The position numbers were made by a program, and so were the translations under genes. The notes under the pieces were generated by a model. The model was not told the origin of the DNA. It did not search any database and saw only the letters and a program-made list of their open reading frames with translations. From assembly GCA_964546955.1 (NCBI GenBank), contig CAZJLP010000010.1:1-64000 (forward strand): a stretch of 64,000 bases of DNA, given 5' to 3'. This DNA comes from CAZJLP01 sp964546955 (GTDB lineage Bacteria > Verrucomicrobiota > Verrucomicrobiia > Opitutales > Opitutaceae). Shown here piece by piece: positions 26,880 through 35,385 of the stretch (the stretch's first letter is position 1; each line of letters opens with the position of its first letter).

Positions 26880-27443
26880 ATGCCGACCACACCTACGATT
26901 CTCGCTTTCTCCGGCAGTTCTCGCCGCGAGTCCCTCAACAAAAAACTGCTGACCGCGGTTGTCGCCCAGGTTCAGGCGGCCGGAGGGACCGTGACGGTTC
27001 TCGATCTAAAGGACCTGCCGATGCCGCTCTACGACGGCGATCTGGAAGACGCCGGCGGACTGCCGGACAACGTGCGAAAAACGATCGACCTGATCACCAG
27101 CCATCAAGCGCTGCTCATCGCTTCGCCCGAGTACAACTCGATGATGACACCGCTGCTCAAAAATACCATCGATTGGTGCACCCGGGCCGACGACAACCCG
27201 TTCACGGGAAAAATCGCGGCGGTCGTTTCGGCCTCGCCTGGCAATTTGGGCGGCATCCGCTCCATGACACAGGTGCGCTCACTCCTCACCCACCTCGGCT
27301 GTCACGTGCTTCCCGAGCAATGCATCCTCCCCCAAGCGGACAAGGCCTTCGATGCCTCCGGCCATCTCACGTCAACCCGCATCCAAGAGGCCGCCGCCCG
27401 CGTCGCTCGCTCCCTAGTCGCTCTCTGCAGTAAACTGCAATAG
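26880..27443 (+). CDS. NADPH-dependent FMN reductase
   Basis: This 187-residue flavodoxin-fold protein has the FMN phosphate loop FSGSSRRESLNKKLL, the second motif SPEYNSMMTPLLKNTIDW (typical of the NADPH_FMN_red family, like chromate or azo reductases) and VSASPGNLGGIRS. The start at ATG 26880 gives MPTTPTILAFSGSS; the frame upstream has no similarity. It would reduce FMN, quinones or metal oxyanions in the cytosol. It is monocistronic, divergent from the DUF4142/cupredoxin operon. A palindrome TGCAGTaaACTGCA falls on its last codons and is likely chance. Confidence 0.9.
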   Translation: MPTTPTILAFSGSSRRESLNKKLLTAVVAQVQAAGGTVTVLDLKDLPMPLYDGDLEDAGGLPDNVRKTIDLITSHQALLIASPEYNSMMTPLLKNTIDWCTRADDNPFTGKIAAVVSASPGNLGGIRSMTQVRSLLTHLGCHVLPEQCILPQADKAFDASGHLTSTRIQEAAARVARSLVALCSKLQ

Positions 27444-27445
27444 CA

Positions 27446-27626
27446 TGAGCCCATGAACCTGCCTGGCCATTTTTGTGCTCGTTGCGACCAACGCAATGGC
27501 TCAGGCGCAAGTGCCCGCTTCACCTTCGAACGCGATGGGAGCGGTGCAATCGTGGCCGTGACTCTGCGCCAAAACGGCACAGACCGACGCGCCCGCGCAA
27601 GACGGAGTAAAGACGGAGGTTCATAG
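27446..27626 (+). pseudogene. Collapsed remnant of a secreted protein with DUF3471-like tail
   Basis: Just after the FMN reductase, one frame encodes a secretion-signal-like segment (CLAIFVLVATNAMAQAQVP, after ATG AGC CCA TGA) and the next frame encodes ARFTFERDGSGAIVAVTLRQ followed by NGTDRRAR, which looks like the C-terminal DUF3471 piece of beta-lactamase-related hydrolases. The two ends are joined with the body missing and the frame shifted. This is inferred from two short matches, so confidence is modest. Confidence 0.4.
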
Positions 27627-27831
27627 AGGATAGAAAGGCCCACGGGGCTCAGAGCAGATTTCCGTGCGGAAACACCTGCCGGTCAGAGCGGCTCGCAGCA
27701 TTCTCTACTCTATCCTATCTCTATACTCTCTCCGCGACACGCCATCCGGCGAAGTCCCTATAAAGGTTTCAGCCTTTACAAAATGAGTCCGTGTCTTCCC
27801 TCACAATCGCCGGTGAGTACCGGTGGGGATT
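27627..27831. other. Pyrimidine-rich intergenic stretch
   Basis: No gene. It has a CT-rich run near 27700-27735 and a small hairpin TAAAGGtttcagCCTTTA around 27763-27778, some 55 bp upstream of the Gfo/Idh gene. Confidence 0.35.
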
Positions 27832-28968
27832 ATGGACAATCACAGCCCCCACTCCTCTCGTCGGCGATTCCTGCACCGTCTCGCCTTGGGCAGCGCTGCC
27901 CTCGCATTCAGCTCACGAAGCGAAGCACAAGCCGAACAACGAAGCGGCAGCGTATCGACCCCGGCCAGCCGAAAGCTCGGCATCGCTTTGATGGGACTCG
28001 GCTCCTATAGCAGCGGCGAACTCGTTCCCGCCTTGAAAAAGGCAACGCATTGCCGCCTGGCCGGCGTTATCACCGGCGATCCGGGAAACAAAGGAAAGGA
28101 GTGGAGCCGCCAGCATGGATTCTCGGAGAAGAATGTCTTTAGCTACGATACAATCGCGCAGATCGCCGATAACCCGGAAATCGATATCATTTACGTCGTC
28201 ACGCCCCCCGGCCTACACAAGGAGAACGTCCTTGCCGCGGCGAAAACGGGTAAACACATCATCTGCGAAAAACCGATGGCCAACTCGGTCGAGGAATGCG
28301 ACGCGATGATCGCCGCCTGCCGGGCCGCCAACGTACAACTCTCCATCGGTTATCGGCTCGAGTTTGATCCCCGGCACGAAGAGCTAGACCGGCTGGCTGC
28401 GAGCAAAGAACTGGGACCGTTCATGAAAATCTCCGGCACCAATGGCATGTCGCTCAATAAACGCGTGTGGCGGGTCGACAAGGATCTGGGCGGCGGCGGC
28501 CCGCTGATGGACCTCGGTGTGTACATCATTCAGGCAGCGGTTCGCGCCGCCCGAGGGGCGTCCCCAATCGCGGTCACGGCGAAAGAGGAACCAAAGAAAA
28601 ACCCGGAGCTCTTCAACGAGGTTGAGGAAGCCCTTCGGTTCAAGCTTGAGTTCGAGAACGGCGCGGTTTGCGAAGGCTTTACCAGCTATGCGGAGAGGAT
28701 GAACTCTTTTCGGGCCGAAGCGGAAAAAGGGTGGTTCGAACTCCAGCCTGCGTATGGCTATCGCGGGCTGAAAATGAAAACGAGTCAGGGAAAAACAGAT
28801 TCCGCCGATGTCCCTCAGCAAACGCTCCAAATGGATGATTTCGCCCGGTGTGTCATGACAGGGGAAAAAACTCGGGTCCCGGGAGAAATGGGTCGCCAAC
28901 ACATGACGATCATCGAGGCGATTTACAAAGCCATGCGCAGCGGCCAGCGCACCGAAGTTGGCGCTTGA
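27832..28968 (+). CDS. Tat-exported Gfo/Idh/MocA oxidoreductase (glucose-fructose oxidoreductase-like)
   Basis: This 378-residue protein starts with a twin-arginine signal (SSRRRFLHRLALGSAALAF). The NAD(P)-binding Rossmann domain reads GIALMGLGSYSSGELVPAL, then EIDIIYVVTPPGLHKENVLAAAKTGKHIICEKPMANSVEE with the EKP motif, followed by the GGGGPLMDLGVYIIQAA substrate-domain helix. It is similar in plan to glucose-fructose oxidoreductase, which works in the periplasm with a tightly held NADP. The start is ATG 27832, with a GTG at 27823 as an alternative. It appears monocistronic and unlinked to the LacI sites. Confidence 0.88.
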   Translation: MDNHSPHSSRRRFLHRLALGSAALAFSSRSEAQAEQRSGSVSTPASRKLGIALMGLGSYSSGELVPALKKATHCRLAGVITGDPGNKGKEWSRQHGFSEKNVFSYDTIAQIADNPEIDIIYVVTPPGLHKENVLAAAKTGKHIICEKPMANSVEECDAMIAACRAANVQLSIGYRLEFDPRHEELDRLAASKELGPFMKISGTNGMSLNKRVWRVDKDLGGGGPLMDLGVYIIQAAVRAARGASPIAVTAKEEPKKNPELFNEVEEALRFKLEFENGAVCEGFTSYAERMNSFRAEAEKGWFELQPAYGYRGLKMKTSQGKTDSADVPQQTLQMDDFARCVMTGEKTRVPGEMGRQHMTIIEAIYKAMRSGQRTEVGA

Positions 28969-29159
28969 GCTTTCCCGACTTAAGAAGGGGGGCGAGTATG
29001 CCATCGCCACGGGTTGGCCGCGGCGATGGCATGGGGTCTACCTGCCGATAAGGGGGTCAACCGGCGAGGCAGACCAAAGACTGACAAGACCACCACCGAA
29101 GTCCTATCCGTTGGACGGACGGTCAGCAGTGGCTCGGCCGAAGGGAAGTCGCTCGGATC

Positions 29160-29762
29160 TTACTTGCGCCAAAAGCGGGTACTGCGCCATTCGCTGCGGC
29201 TGCGGGAACCGCCGATGTTGTAGACGCCGTATTTATTGTAGTGCGTCGCATTTCCGCGATCCGCCCAAGTGCCTTTGTTCGAGCCATTGATGTAGGCGGT
29301 GATCTTGTTGCCGTTCGCGTCATGCACGCTGTTGAAGCGCACCCACACGCCGTAAACGCCGGTCGTCAGCGTCTGACTGTCGTAACGCTTGAGCGTACCG
29401 CCACTGGCACTGTGAGCCACCATCATGAACGCGGTGGCGTTTGTCACACCGCCGAACGTCTGATACACGCACGTGCCCGTCGTACCCGAAGTCACGCGCA
29501 CCTCGCCCTGAAACTGACGTTGGCCAGACGTGTAGTTGTTGTTGACGCGGGTTTCGCTGCGCTCGTCGCCCGGATAGATGGTGAACGTTTCGACACCGCC
29601 GCTGTTGCTATAGGTGGCGCTGCCGCCGCGAATGTCCTGCTTTTTTGTCGGACTGTAGGAGGTCCAGCCTGATCCGATCTGCGCCTGCGCAACCGCTGCG
29701 AGCAGGCCGGTCACAAAGGTCAAGGCGAGGGTACGAACGATTTGATGACTACGCGTATTCAT
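29160..29762 (-). CDS. Secreted jelly-roll protein, PL7-like (paralogue 3)
   Basis: This is a 200-residue protein. The start is set at ATG 29762, which opens the signal peptide (TLALTFVTGLLAAVAQA, then QIGSGWTS); the longer frame upstream is non-coding in character. It is more PL7-like than its two paralogues: GDERSETRVNN matches R(S/T)ExR, HYNKYGVYN matches YFKAGxYNQ, and YINGSNKGTW is the typical strand. The QIH position is again changed (VYQTF). It ends in FWRK like the others. It lies downstream of the NarL two-component genes on the same strand with a 225-bp gap, so it may have its own promoter or be a target of that system. Confidence 0.78.
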   Translation of the reverse strand: MNTRSHQIVRTLALTFVTGLLAAVAQAQIGSGWTSYSPTKKQDIRGGSATYSNSGGVETFTIYPGDERSETRVNNNYTSGQRQFQGEVRVTSGTTGTCVYQTFGGVTNATAFMMVAHSASGGTLKRYDSQTLTTGVYGVWVRFNSVHDANGNKITAYINGSNKGTWADRGNATHYNKYGVYNIGGSRSRSEWRSTRFWRK

Positions 29763-29987
29763 GGTTTTGGGATTGTTCCGGCCACCGCTTGTCCACAGCG
29801 AAGGGGTCGACCGTGGTGGTCCGAAACCAGCAACGCCAAATGACCCTATGCGAAACGCGCAAGGTCCGGTGGGGCCGCCGGGAAACGGATCAAGGGTAAC
29901 AAGGGGTAAGGAACACCTCAAGCATACCGCAATGCACCGGTAAACGGAAGCTACCCGAACGGGTAAACGACGGTCGGGATTGTCCGA

Positions 29988-30707
29988 TTAACCACGCGGC
30001 GTGCGCTCGTCTGCGCCGCGTCCGCGATCGGAGGTCGCATCGTCGGGCGGCTGGAGAAAGCCCGACTTGATCAACGCCTCGGTCCGGGATCGTGCGTGGA
30101 GCTTTTCATAGATGTTCTTTAGGTGGTACTTCACCGTATCGACCCCAACATTTATCGAATCGGCGATCTCCTTCACAATCAACCCCCTGGCCAGAAGGCG
30201 CAGCACGTCTTCCTCGCGAGCTGTCAGTTGCGGATGTGCGGCGGCGCGCGGAGTCGGCGCCGAGAGTTCACGAAACGACTCGACCACCGCTCGCGCGATC
30301 TCCGCGCTCATCGGCGCCCCGCCTTGCCACACTTGAACGATCGCTTCGATGATTTCATCGCGCGGCGTTCGCTTTAAGATGTACCCGCTAGCGCCCGCCG
30401 CCAATGCGCGGAAAACTTGGTCGCTGTCGCCAAAGACCGTGAAGACCAGCACTTGGGTAGCCGGCAGCAAGCGGCGCAGCTTGCGGGTGCAATCGATCCC
30501 ATTCATCGCGGGCAGTTCGAGGTCCATCACCACGACATTGGGGGCAAGCGCCGGCAGCCGCTCCAGCGCTGAGGTGGCTTCAGGAAAACTTTCCAACAGC
30601 CGCAGTTTGGGCGAGCGCGCAATGACGCGGGCCAGACTATTGCGGATGCGGGCATCGTCTTCGACCACAGCCACGGAAATAGGAATGTGGGGGACCGAGG
30701 GCTTCAT
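29988..30707 (-). CDS. NarL/LuxR-type response regulator
   Basis: This is a 239-residue two-domain regulator: a receiver domain with acidic pocket EDD (16-18), phospho-acceptor Asp62 (VVVMDLELP), T/F switch residue FTVFGD and Lys in YILKRTP, then a LuxR-type HTH (about 160-218, LTAREEDVLRLLARGLIVKEIADSINVGVDTVKYHLKNIYEKL). Its ATG overlaps the stop of the kinase gene upstream by 3 bases, so they are translationally coupled and form a cognate pair. The kinase is frameshifted in this sequence. Confidence 0.93.
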   Translation of the reverse strand: MKPSVPHIPISVAVVEDDARIRNSLARVIARSPKLRLLESFPEATSALERLPALAPNVVVMDLELPAMNGIDCTRKLRRLLPATQVLVFTVFGDSDQVFRALAAGASGYILKRTPRDEIIEAIVQVWQGGAPMSAEIARAVVESFRELSAPTPRAAAHPQLTAREEDVLRLLARGLIVKEIADSINVGVDTVKYHLKNIYEKLHARSRTEALIKSGFLQPPDDATSDRGRGADERTPRG

Positions 30708-32932
30708 GCGTTGGACAAGGTCTGCAACGAAAGCCGCATCCGCACGCAGGTTCCGCCAGCGCCGCTTTCGATTTGAAGGCTCCCGCCGAGTTCCTCGAGA
30801 CGGCTGGCCATGTTCCGCAAACCGTTGCGCTCGGCTTCAGCGATCGCTTGGGGATCGAAGCCGCGTCCGTTGTCGCTGATCGCCAGTTCGAAATCGGTTT
30901 GGCCGACGCGCATGCTGACCTCGACCTGAGTTGCTCCGGAATGCTTGAGCACGTTGTTCATGGCTTCTTTTGCGACCATAAAAACATGGTGCCGCGTTTC
31001 CGGCAGCAACTCCGCCGCCGGCAGGTCGGACGGGACGTCCACGAGACAGCGGATGCGCGACGCACGGAAGAACTCCGTGGAAAACTGGCAAATATACGAG
31101 CAGAGCGAGCTCATGCTGTCATTCTTGGGACTGGTGGACCACACCACGGCATCCAGATCGCGGGCGATTGAACGGACTTGGTCGGCTACCTGTCGCGACT
31201 GCGCCTTCAACAACTCCGGATCCTGGGCGTGATCTCCGAGTTCCTCCGCCATCATCGTAGCCTGGGTAAGACTTGCGCCCAGATCGTCGTGAAGATCGCG
31301 GGCGATCCGAGTGCGCTCTCGCTCGATCCGCTGTTGCTGCTCGAAATCCTCGAGGCGTCGAGTCAAGCGGCGATGCGACCCGTATCTCACCCCGGCAATG
31401 AGACCGAAGAGCGCCAGAGCCGAACCGGCAATTCGCGCCGTCCATGTTTCCCACCAGGCCGGCAGCACGTCCAGCAAGAGGCCCGCCGCCGGCGCCGTCC
31501 ATTGCGCATCGCCGCGCGAGGCCATCACCTCAAAGCGATAGCGCCCCGGCCGAAGGGTGGAGTATGTGGCCAAACGCTGCTCGCCGGCTTCGATCCAGCC
31601 CGAATCGACTCCTTCCAAACGATAACGAAAATGCAACCGATCGGGCGCGGTGAACGTCGGGGCCGTGAAGTGAATATCGATTCGCTTCGTGCCCGGTGGA
31701 ACCTTGCCCGCCTCGGACTCGATCGCACGCCCGTCCGCCAGCAAACGCTCCACATAAACACGCACGCCGGGCATGGGTGGGGACATCTTCGCGGGATCGG
31801 TCGTGACCAGACCCCGCCGCGTGTAGAACCAGAGCTTGCCGTCGGCGGACTTCCACGCATTCGGAGAATAATTGGAGAGCGCCGAGATTCCCGACACGCC
31901 GTCCGATCGACCGAAATGCAGGGGAGAAATGCCGCCCGCCCGGCCCGAAATACGGTCGAGCAAACTGGCTTTGCGAATGCGAAATAAACCGCGCCGCGAA
32001 CCAAACCACAGATATCCTTCGCCATCTTCCAACAATTGGGAAAGCACGCCGTCCGGCAGGCCGTCGGCTTCTGTGATCCGATGAAAGCGATCCCCGTGCC
32101 GAACGATCAAACCAGCGCCGCCGGTTCCGATCCACAGATCGCCTTCGGCATCCGCGTGCAATACGCGAATTCCCGTTCTCGGGAGGCCATCCGCAACTCC
32201 GTAGGCCGTGGTTTTCCCGTCGCTCAGACGAAGCACTTCTCCCGTGTCCGTACCGATCCAGATGCCGTTTTCCTTGTCTTCCGTGATCGCGGCACAATCC
32301 AACCGCGGCCCTGGCTGGTCGATCCGGAAGGAGCTTTTCTTGTCGCCCACATAACGTTCCACCACTCCTTGGTCGCGCCCCACCCAGAGGCTGTCATCGC
32401 GCGCGAGGAAAAGCACGCGAATGGCTTCTCCACCGGCGGCGTCGATCAAGGCCGGTGCTTCGTCTCCGTCGACCGTCGCGCGCCAGAGGGCGGCCCCGGC
32501 GGCGATCCAAATGTGGCCCTTGCGGTCGGCGCACACGGACGTGGTTTTTTTGGGCCAATCCGGGAGTCGATTCATCACCTCCGTCTGGCCGCGGTGTAGC
32601 CGGCGAAGGCCGTTTTGATTGCTCACCCAGACGTCCCCTGAGGAATCTACGGTGACGGAGCCAAAGGTAGTGGCCGCCCAACGGGCGTCGTCCGCTAGCA
32701 GCTGAAATCGCGAAGGCTGAACTCGATTCAGTCCGCCGCCGAATGTTCCAGCCCATACATTGCCTTCATCATCTTCGCACATGGCTGAGACCCGCGGGTG
32801 GCTGGTCGCAATTTCCTCGATCCGGCCGGCATGAAAACGCTTCAGGCCGCGCCGCGCATAGCCCAGCCAAAGCGACCCGTCACGCGTCTCGATAAACGAC
32901 TCCGGAGGCGTCTGATCGCCCTCGCCCACCCC
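30704..32932 (-). CDS. Y_Y_Y sensor histidine kinase, 3' part of a frameshifted gene
   Basis: This frame encodes the later Reg_prop blades (DGSLWLGYARRGLKRF, GNVWAGTFGGGLNRV and more), a Y_Y_Y domain (FRYRLEGVDSGWIEAGEQRLATYSTLRPGRYRFEV), one membrane helix, a HisKA_3 box (RIARDLHDDLGASLTQ) and an HATPase domain (EAMNNVLKHSG, DNGRGFD, GLRNMASRLEELGG). It pairs with the NarL regulator that starts at its stop codon. The coding match begins near 32932, where it takes over from the 5' part in another frame; adding one G to the GGGG run (minus strand, 32929-32932) would restore one protein of about 985 residues. It is either a real inactivating mutation or a sequencing error. Confidence 0.85.
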   Translation of the reverse strand, partial: GVGEGDQTPPESFIETRDGSLWLGYARRGLKRFHAGRIEEIATSHPRVSAMCEDDEGNVWAGTFGGGLNRVQPSRFQLLADDARWAATTFGSVTVDSSGDVWVSNQNGLRRLHRGQTEVMNRLPDWPKKTTSVCADRKGHIWIAAGAALWRATVDGDEAPALIDAAGGEAIRVLFLARDDSLWVGRDQGVVERYVGDKKSSFRIDQPGPRLDCAAITEDKENGIWIGTDTGEVLRLSDGKTTAYGVADGLPRTGIRVLHADAEGDLWIGTGGAGLIVRHGDRFHRITEADGLPDGVLSQLLEDGEGYLWFGSRRGLFRIRKASLLDRISGRAGGISPLHFGRSDGVSGISALSNYSPNAWKSADGKLWFYTRRGLVTTDPAKMSPPMPGVRVYVERLLADGRAIESEAGKVPPGTKRIDIHFTAPTFTAPDRLHFRYRLEGVDSGWIEAGEQRLATYSTLRPGRYRFEVMASRGDAQWTAPAAGLLLDVLPAWWETWTARIAGSALALFGLIAGVRYGSHRRLTRRLEDFEQQQRIERERTRIARDLHDDLGASLTQATMMAEELGDHAQDPELLKAQSRQVADQVRSIARDLDAVVWSTSPKNDSMSSLCSYICQFSTEFFRASRIRCLVDVPSDLPAAELLPETRHHVFMVAKEAMNNVLKHSGATQVEVSMRVGQTDFELAISDNGRGFDPQAIAEAERNGLRNMASRLEELGGSLQIESGAGGTCVRMRLSLQTLSNA

Positions 32933-33666
32933 TTCGGCCACCGGTACAGGCGCGCCTCCGTCCAAACCCAAAACCCACCTGTGCGCGACGCCGCAAGACT
33001 GCACGGCCGCGCCGGCAGGCTGGCCACGCGCACGAGCGCGCCGTCCGCGTAATTTTCGACCCCGGCGCCCCGCGAAATGTGCACCCGTCCATCCACGTCC
33101 ACCGCGAAGGTGATCGGCCACGGCGGCCACGGCGTTTGCGGGGGCGGCAGGCGTTGCGCGCCCCCCGCCGTCCAACGGATCAGTTGGCGGTCGGCCAAGG
33201 CGATCCACAGCACACCGTCGCGTTCCATAAAAAGCCGCTGCACTCGTTCTCCTTTCCGGAGATACTGGGTCGCCGGGTGCGTTTCATGCCGGCCGCGCGC
33301 AATACGCACCAGACCGCCCTTCGCGCTCGCTGCGAGCAGGACCCCTGGACTCTCTTGTACGATGCTGCGGATTGCGGCCGCGCTTTCATCCGCAAGAAGC
33401 GGGGACTGCGATGCGACAAAGGTCTTTCCATCAAAGCGAACCAGCCCGCCGTTGGTGGCAATCCAGAGAAATCCGTCCGCCCCTTGTAGGACGGAGAGCA
33501 CGGTATTGTGCGGCAAGCCGTCATCGGTCTCCCAGGTATGAACGATGAAACGCGAATCCGCGCTGCTCAACCCCTCTGCGCGGGCCCAGGACGGGCCCCA
33601 AACAGCGAATAGGCACACAACGCTCCGGAAAAAAGTGAACAGGCGCGGGCTAAGACGGGATTGCAC
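32929..33666 (-). CDS. Y_Y_Y sensor histidine kinase, 5' part of a frameshifted gene
   Basis: This frame encodes a signal peptide (FTFFRSVVCLFAVWGPSWARA) and the first Reg_prop blades (HTWETDDGLPHNTVLSVLQ, GFLWIATNGGLVRFDGKTF, VLWIALADRQLIRW, EARLYRW). After LYRWPKG the frame runs into unrelated sequence and stops at 32842. The start is uncertain: no ATG lies near the signal, so I chose GTG at 33666, although the frame is open up to 33891. It is one gene with the 30704-32932 part; see that entry. Confidence 0.75.
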
Positions 33667-33922
33667 AGGGTAAGGGAGATCACATGCCCGTGACCGGCGA
33701 AGCGGGATCACCTCGTTCGCGCACGGACGGTTGACCGGCGCAAGGACAGAGTGATCGCTCGTCACCGACCGTGGGGCAGTCGGAAACAGGGGTAACGGCA
33801 ATATCGTAGAACATCGCCACCCACTGTCAGCAAAAATGGGCTGCCCCCGACCCATATCACGTTGAGCATATTCCGACCTATAGTCGGCCATCGCCCATTT
33901 TGGCTCACAGCGCGGAGGTTCG

Positions 33923-35380
33923 CTAAGGCTCTCTGAACGCGATATTACGGCGAATCAGTGTGACCGCCGTTTCCCGCTCGTAGGCTGCAACCGCGCGACG
34001 CTGGTCGGCAAAGGCGCGATGCAGGCTGATCTCGGCGGAAGCGAGTGCGTCCTGCTGCGAAAGCACCTGGAACGTGGTGCTCGTACCGGCGCGTAGTTTC
34101 TTTAATTCAGCGTCGAGTACTTCGTTGGCGAGATCGAAAGCCGCTCGAGTGGCGGCAATCCGCTGCCGACAGGTTTCGAGCTGTCCGGCCGCCGCGACGA
34201 TCACTTGCCGGATGTCCCCTTCCAGCCGCAGCAAGTCCGCCTCGATTTGTCGCTGGGAAAGCCGCGCCGCCCGCATTCTCCCTCTCTCTCCGGCAAACGT
34301 CAGGGGAATACTGACGACAACACCCGCCGAATAGGATCGGTTGTCTTGATCTCGCACCATCCGGCGGCTGGCGGCAAAATCGCGATCGAGCCCGCTATAG
34401 CCATAGCTCCCGACGAAATCCAATCTCGGCAACAATTGATTGCGCGCCGATGAGACGACCATCCGCCTCTTCGTCACGTCAACCCGAGCCGCTTGATAAT
34501 CCGGCCGCAATTCCATCGCTCTCCGCAAATCCTCCTCCAGCTTGATGACGTACTCTTGATAGGGCGGAGGAACAACAGCGAGCAAAGGACCGGTGGGAGA
34601 AAACTGCGACTCTCCCAGCAAGCGCCGCAGTGCATTATCCACATCGCGCACGTTTCTTTCCGCGCTCAAGATGGCTTCTTCGCGCCGGGCGAATCTTGCC
34701 CGCACTTCGGTCACATCGCTCTGAGCCATGCTGCCATAGCTAAAGCGTTTTTCGTTTTCTTTCAGCAGGCTGGTCGCCAGCTCCTTCGAGCGCAGCGCGA
34801 TCTGCAGATTTTCTTTCGCGAGTAGGAGATCGCTGTACGCCGTGACGACACGCGTGACCGTATCGATGGCAGCCTGGCGGAACTCCCAATCGGAAATAGC
34901 TCGATCGGCCTTGGCTAGTCTCAAGCCCAGGAGATTGTTAGAGGGACCGAACCCCCGCAGCAACGGCTGCAGCACTCTTACTCCACCGAACGTCGCAAAC
35001 CTGCTCGTGAACAGCGTGGACGACTCGCGATCGTTGTGCGCTCGCGTTTCGAGGCTGTACGCAAGCCCCCAGGGCGCCAGGCCGTCCAGCGAAAGAGCAT
35101 ACTCATCCGTGCGCGAAACGTCGCGAAGCAATGGATCGGCGGTGTCCCGCGTCGATGCCTCTGCGTAGCTCCGCTGAAAATTGAGTGCTGGGTCGAAACG
35201 CCCTTTTTCCGCCAGTACGTCGGCACGGGCAATCTCGGGGCTGTAGGCTTCCACCTTGAGCGTCTCATTGTTCGCGAGCGCAAGGCGGACCGCCTCATCA
35301 ACGCTTAAAACGGAAGCGTCCTGCGCCGGGGCGAGGACGGCCGCCGCCGACAACACGGCAAAAAGACCACACACGCGCAT
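33923..35380 (-). CDS. TolC-family outer-membrane efflux protein
   Basis: This 485-residue protein starts at ATG 35380 with a signal peptide (MRVCGLFAVLSAAAVLAPAQ). A GTG at 35389 overlapping the upstream stop (GTGA) is an alternative. Two OEP repeats are visible: the first ends in YSDLLLAKENLQIALRSKELA and the second in LRAGTSTTFQVLSQQDALASAEISLHRAFADQRRAVAAYE. The coiled-coil/barrel pattern is that of TolC. It is the last gene of the HlyD-ABC-ABC-TolC operon and would form the outer-membrane exit duct. The longer open frame upstream overlaps the ATPase gene and is not coding. Confidence 0.9.
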   Translation of the reverse strand: MRVCGLFAVLSAAAVLAPAQDASVLSVDEAVRLALANNETLKVEAYSPEIARADVLAEKGRFDPALNFQRSYAEASTRDTADPLLRDVSRTDEYALSLDGLAPWGLAYSLETRAHNDRESSTLFTSRFATFGGVRVLQPLLRGFGPSNNLLGLRLAKADRAISDWEFRQAAIDTVTRVVTAYSDLLLAKENLQIALRSKELATSLLKENEKRFSYGSMAQSDVTEVRARFARREEAILSAERNVRDVDNALRRLLGESQFSPTGPLLAVVPPPYQEYVIKLEEDLRRAMELRPDYQAARVDVTKRRMVVSSARNQLLPRLDFVGSYGYSGLDRDFAASRRMVRDQDNRSYSAGVVVSIPLTFAGERGRMRAARLSQRQIEADLLRLEGDIRQVIVAAAGQLETCRQRIAATRAAFDLANEVLDAELKKLRAGTSTTFQVLSQQDALASAEISLHRAFADQRRAVAAYERETAVTLIRRNIAFREP

Positions 35381-35385
35381 GCGAT

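Noticed and set aside
27426..27439. Palindrome TGCAGTaaACTGCA as an operator
   Set aside because: It lies on the last codons of the FMN reductase gene, with no gene positioned to be controlled by it; likely chance.
14620..33800. TTACCCC-like motif upstream of the three jelly-roll genes and the frameshifted kinase as a shared operator
   Set aside because: The distances to the start codons range from about 12 to 135 bases and the short motif also occurs at unrelated places (for example near 2020), so it is not distinctive.
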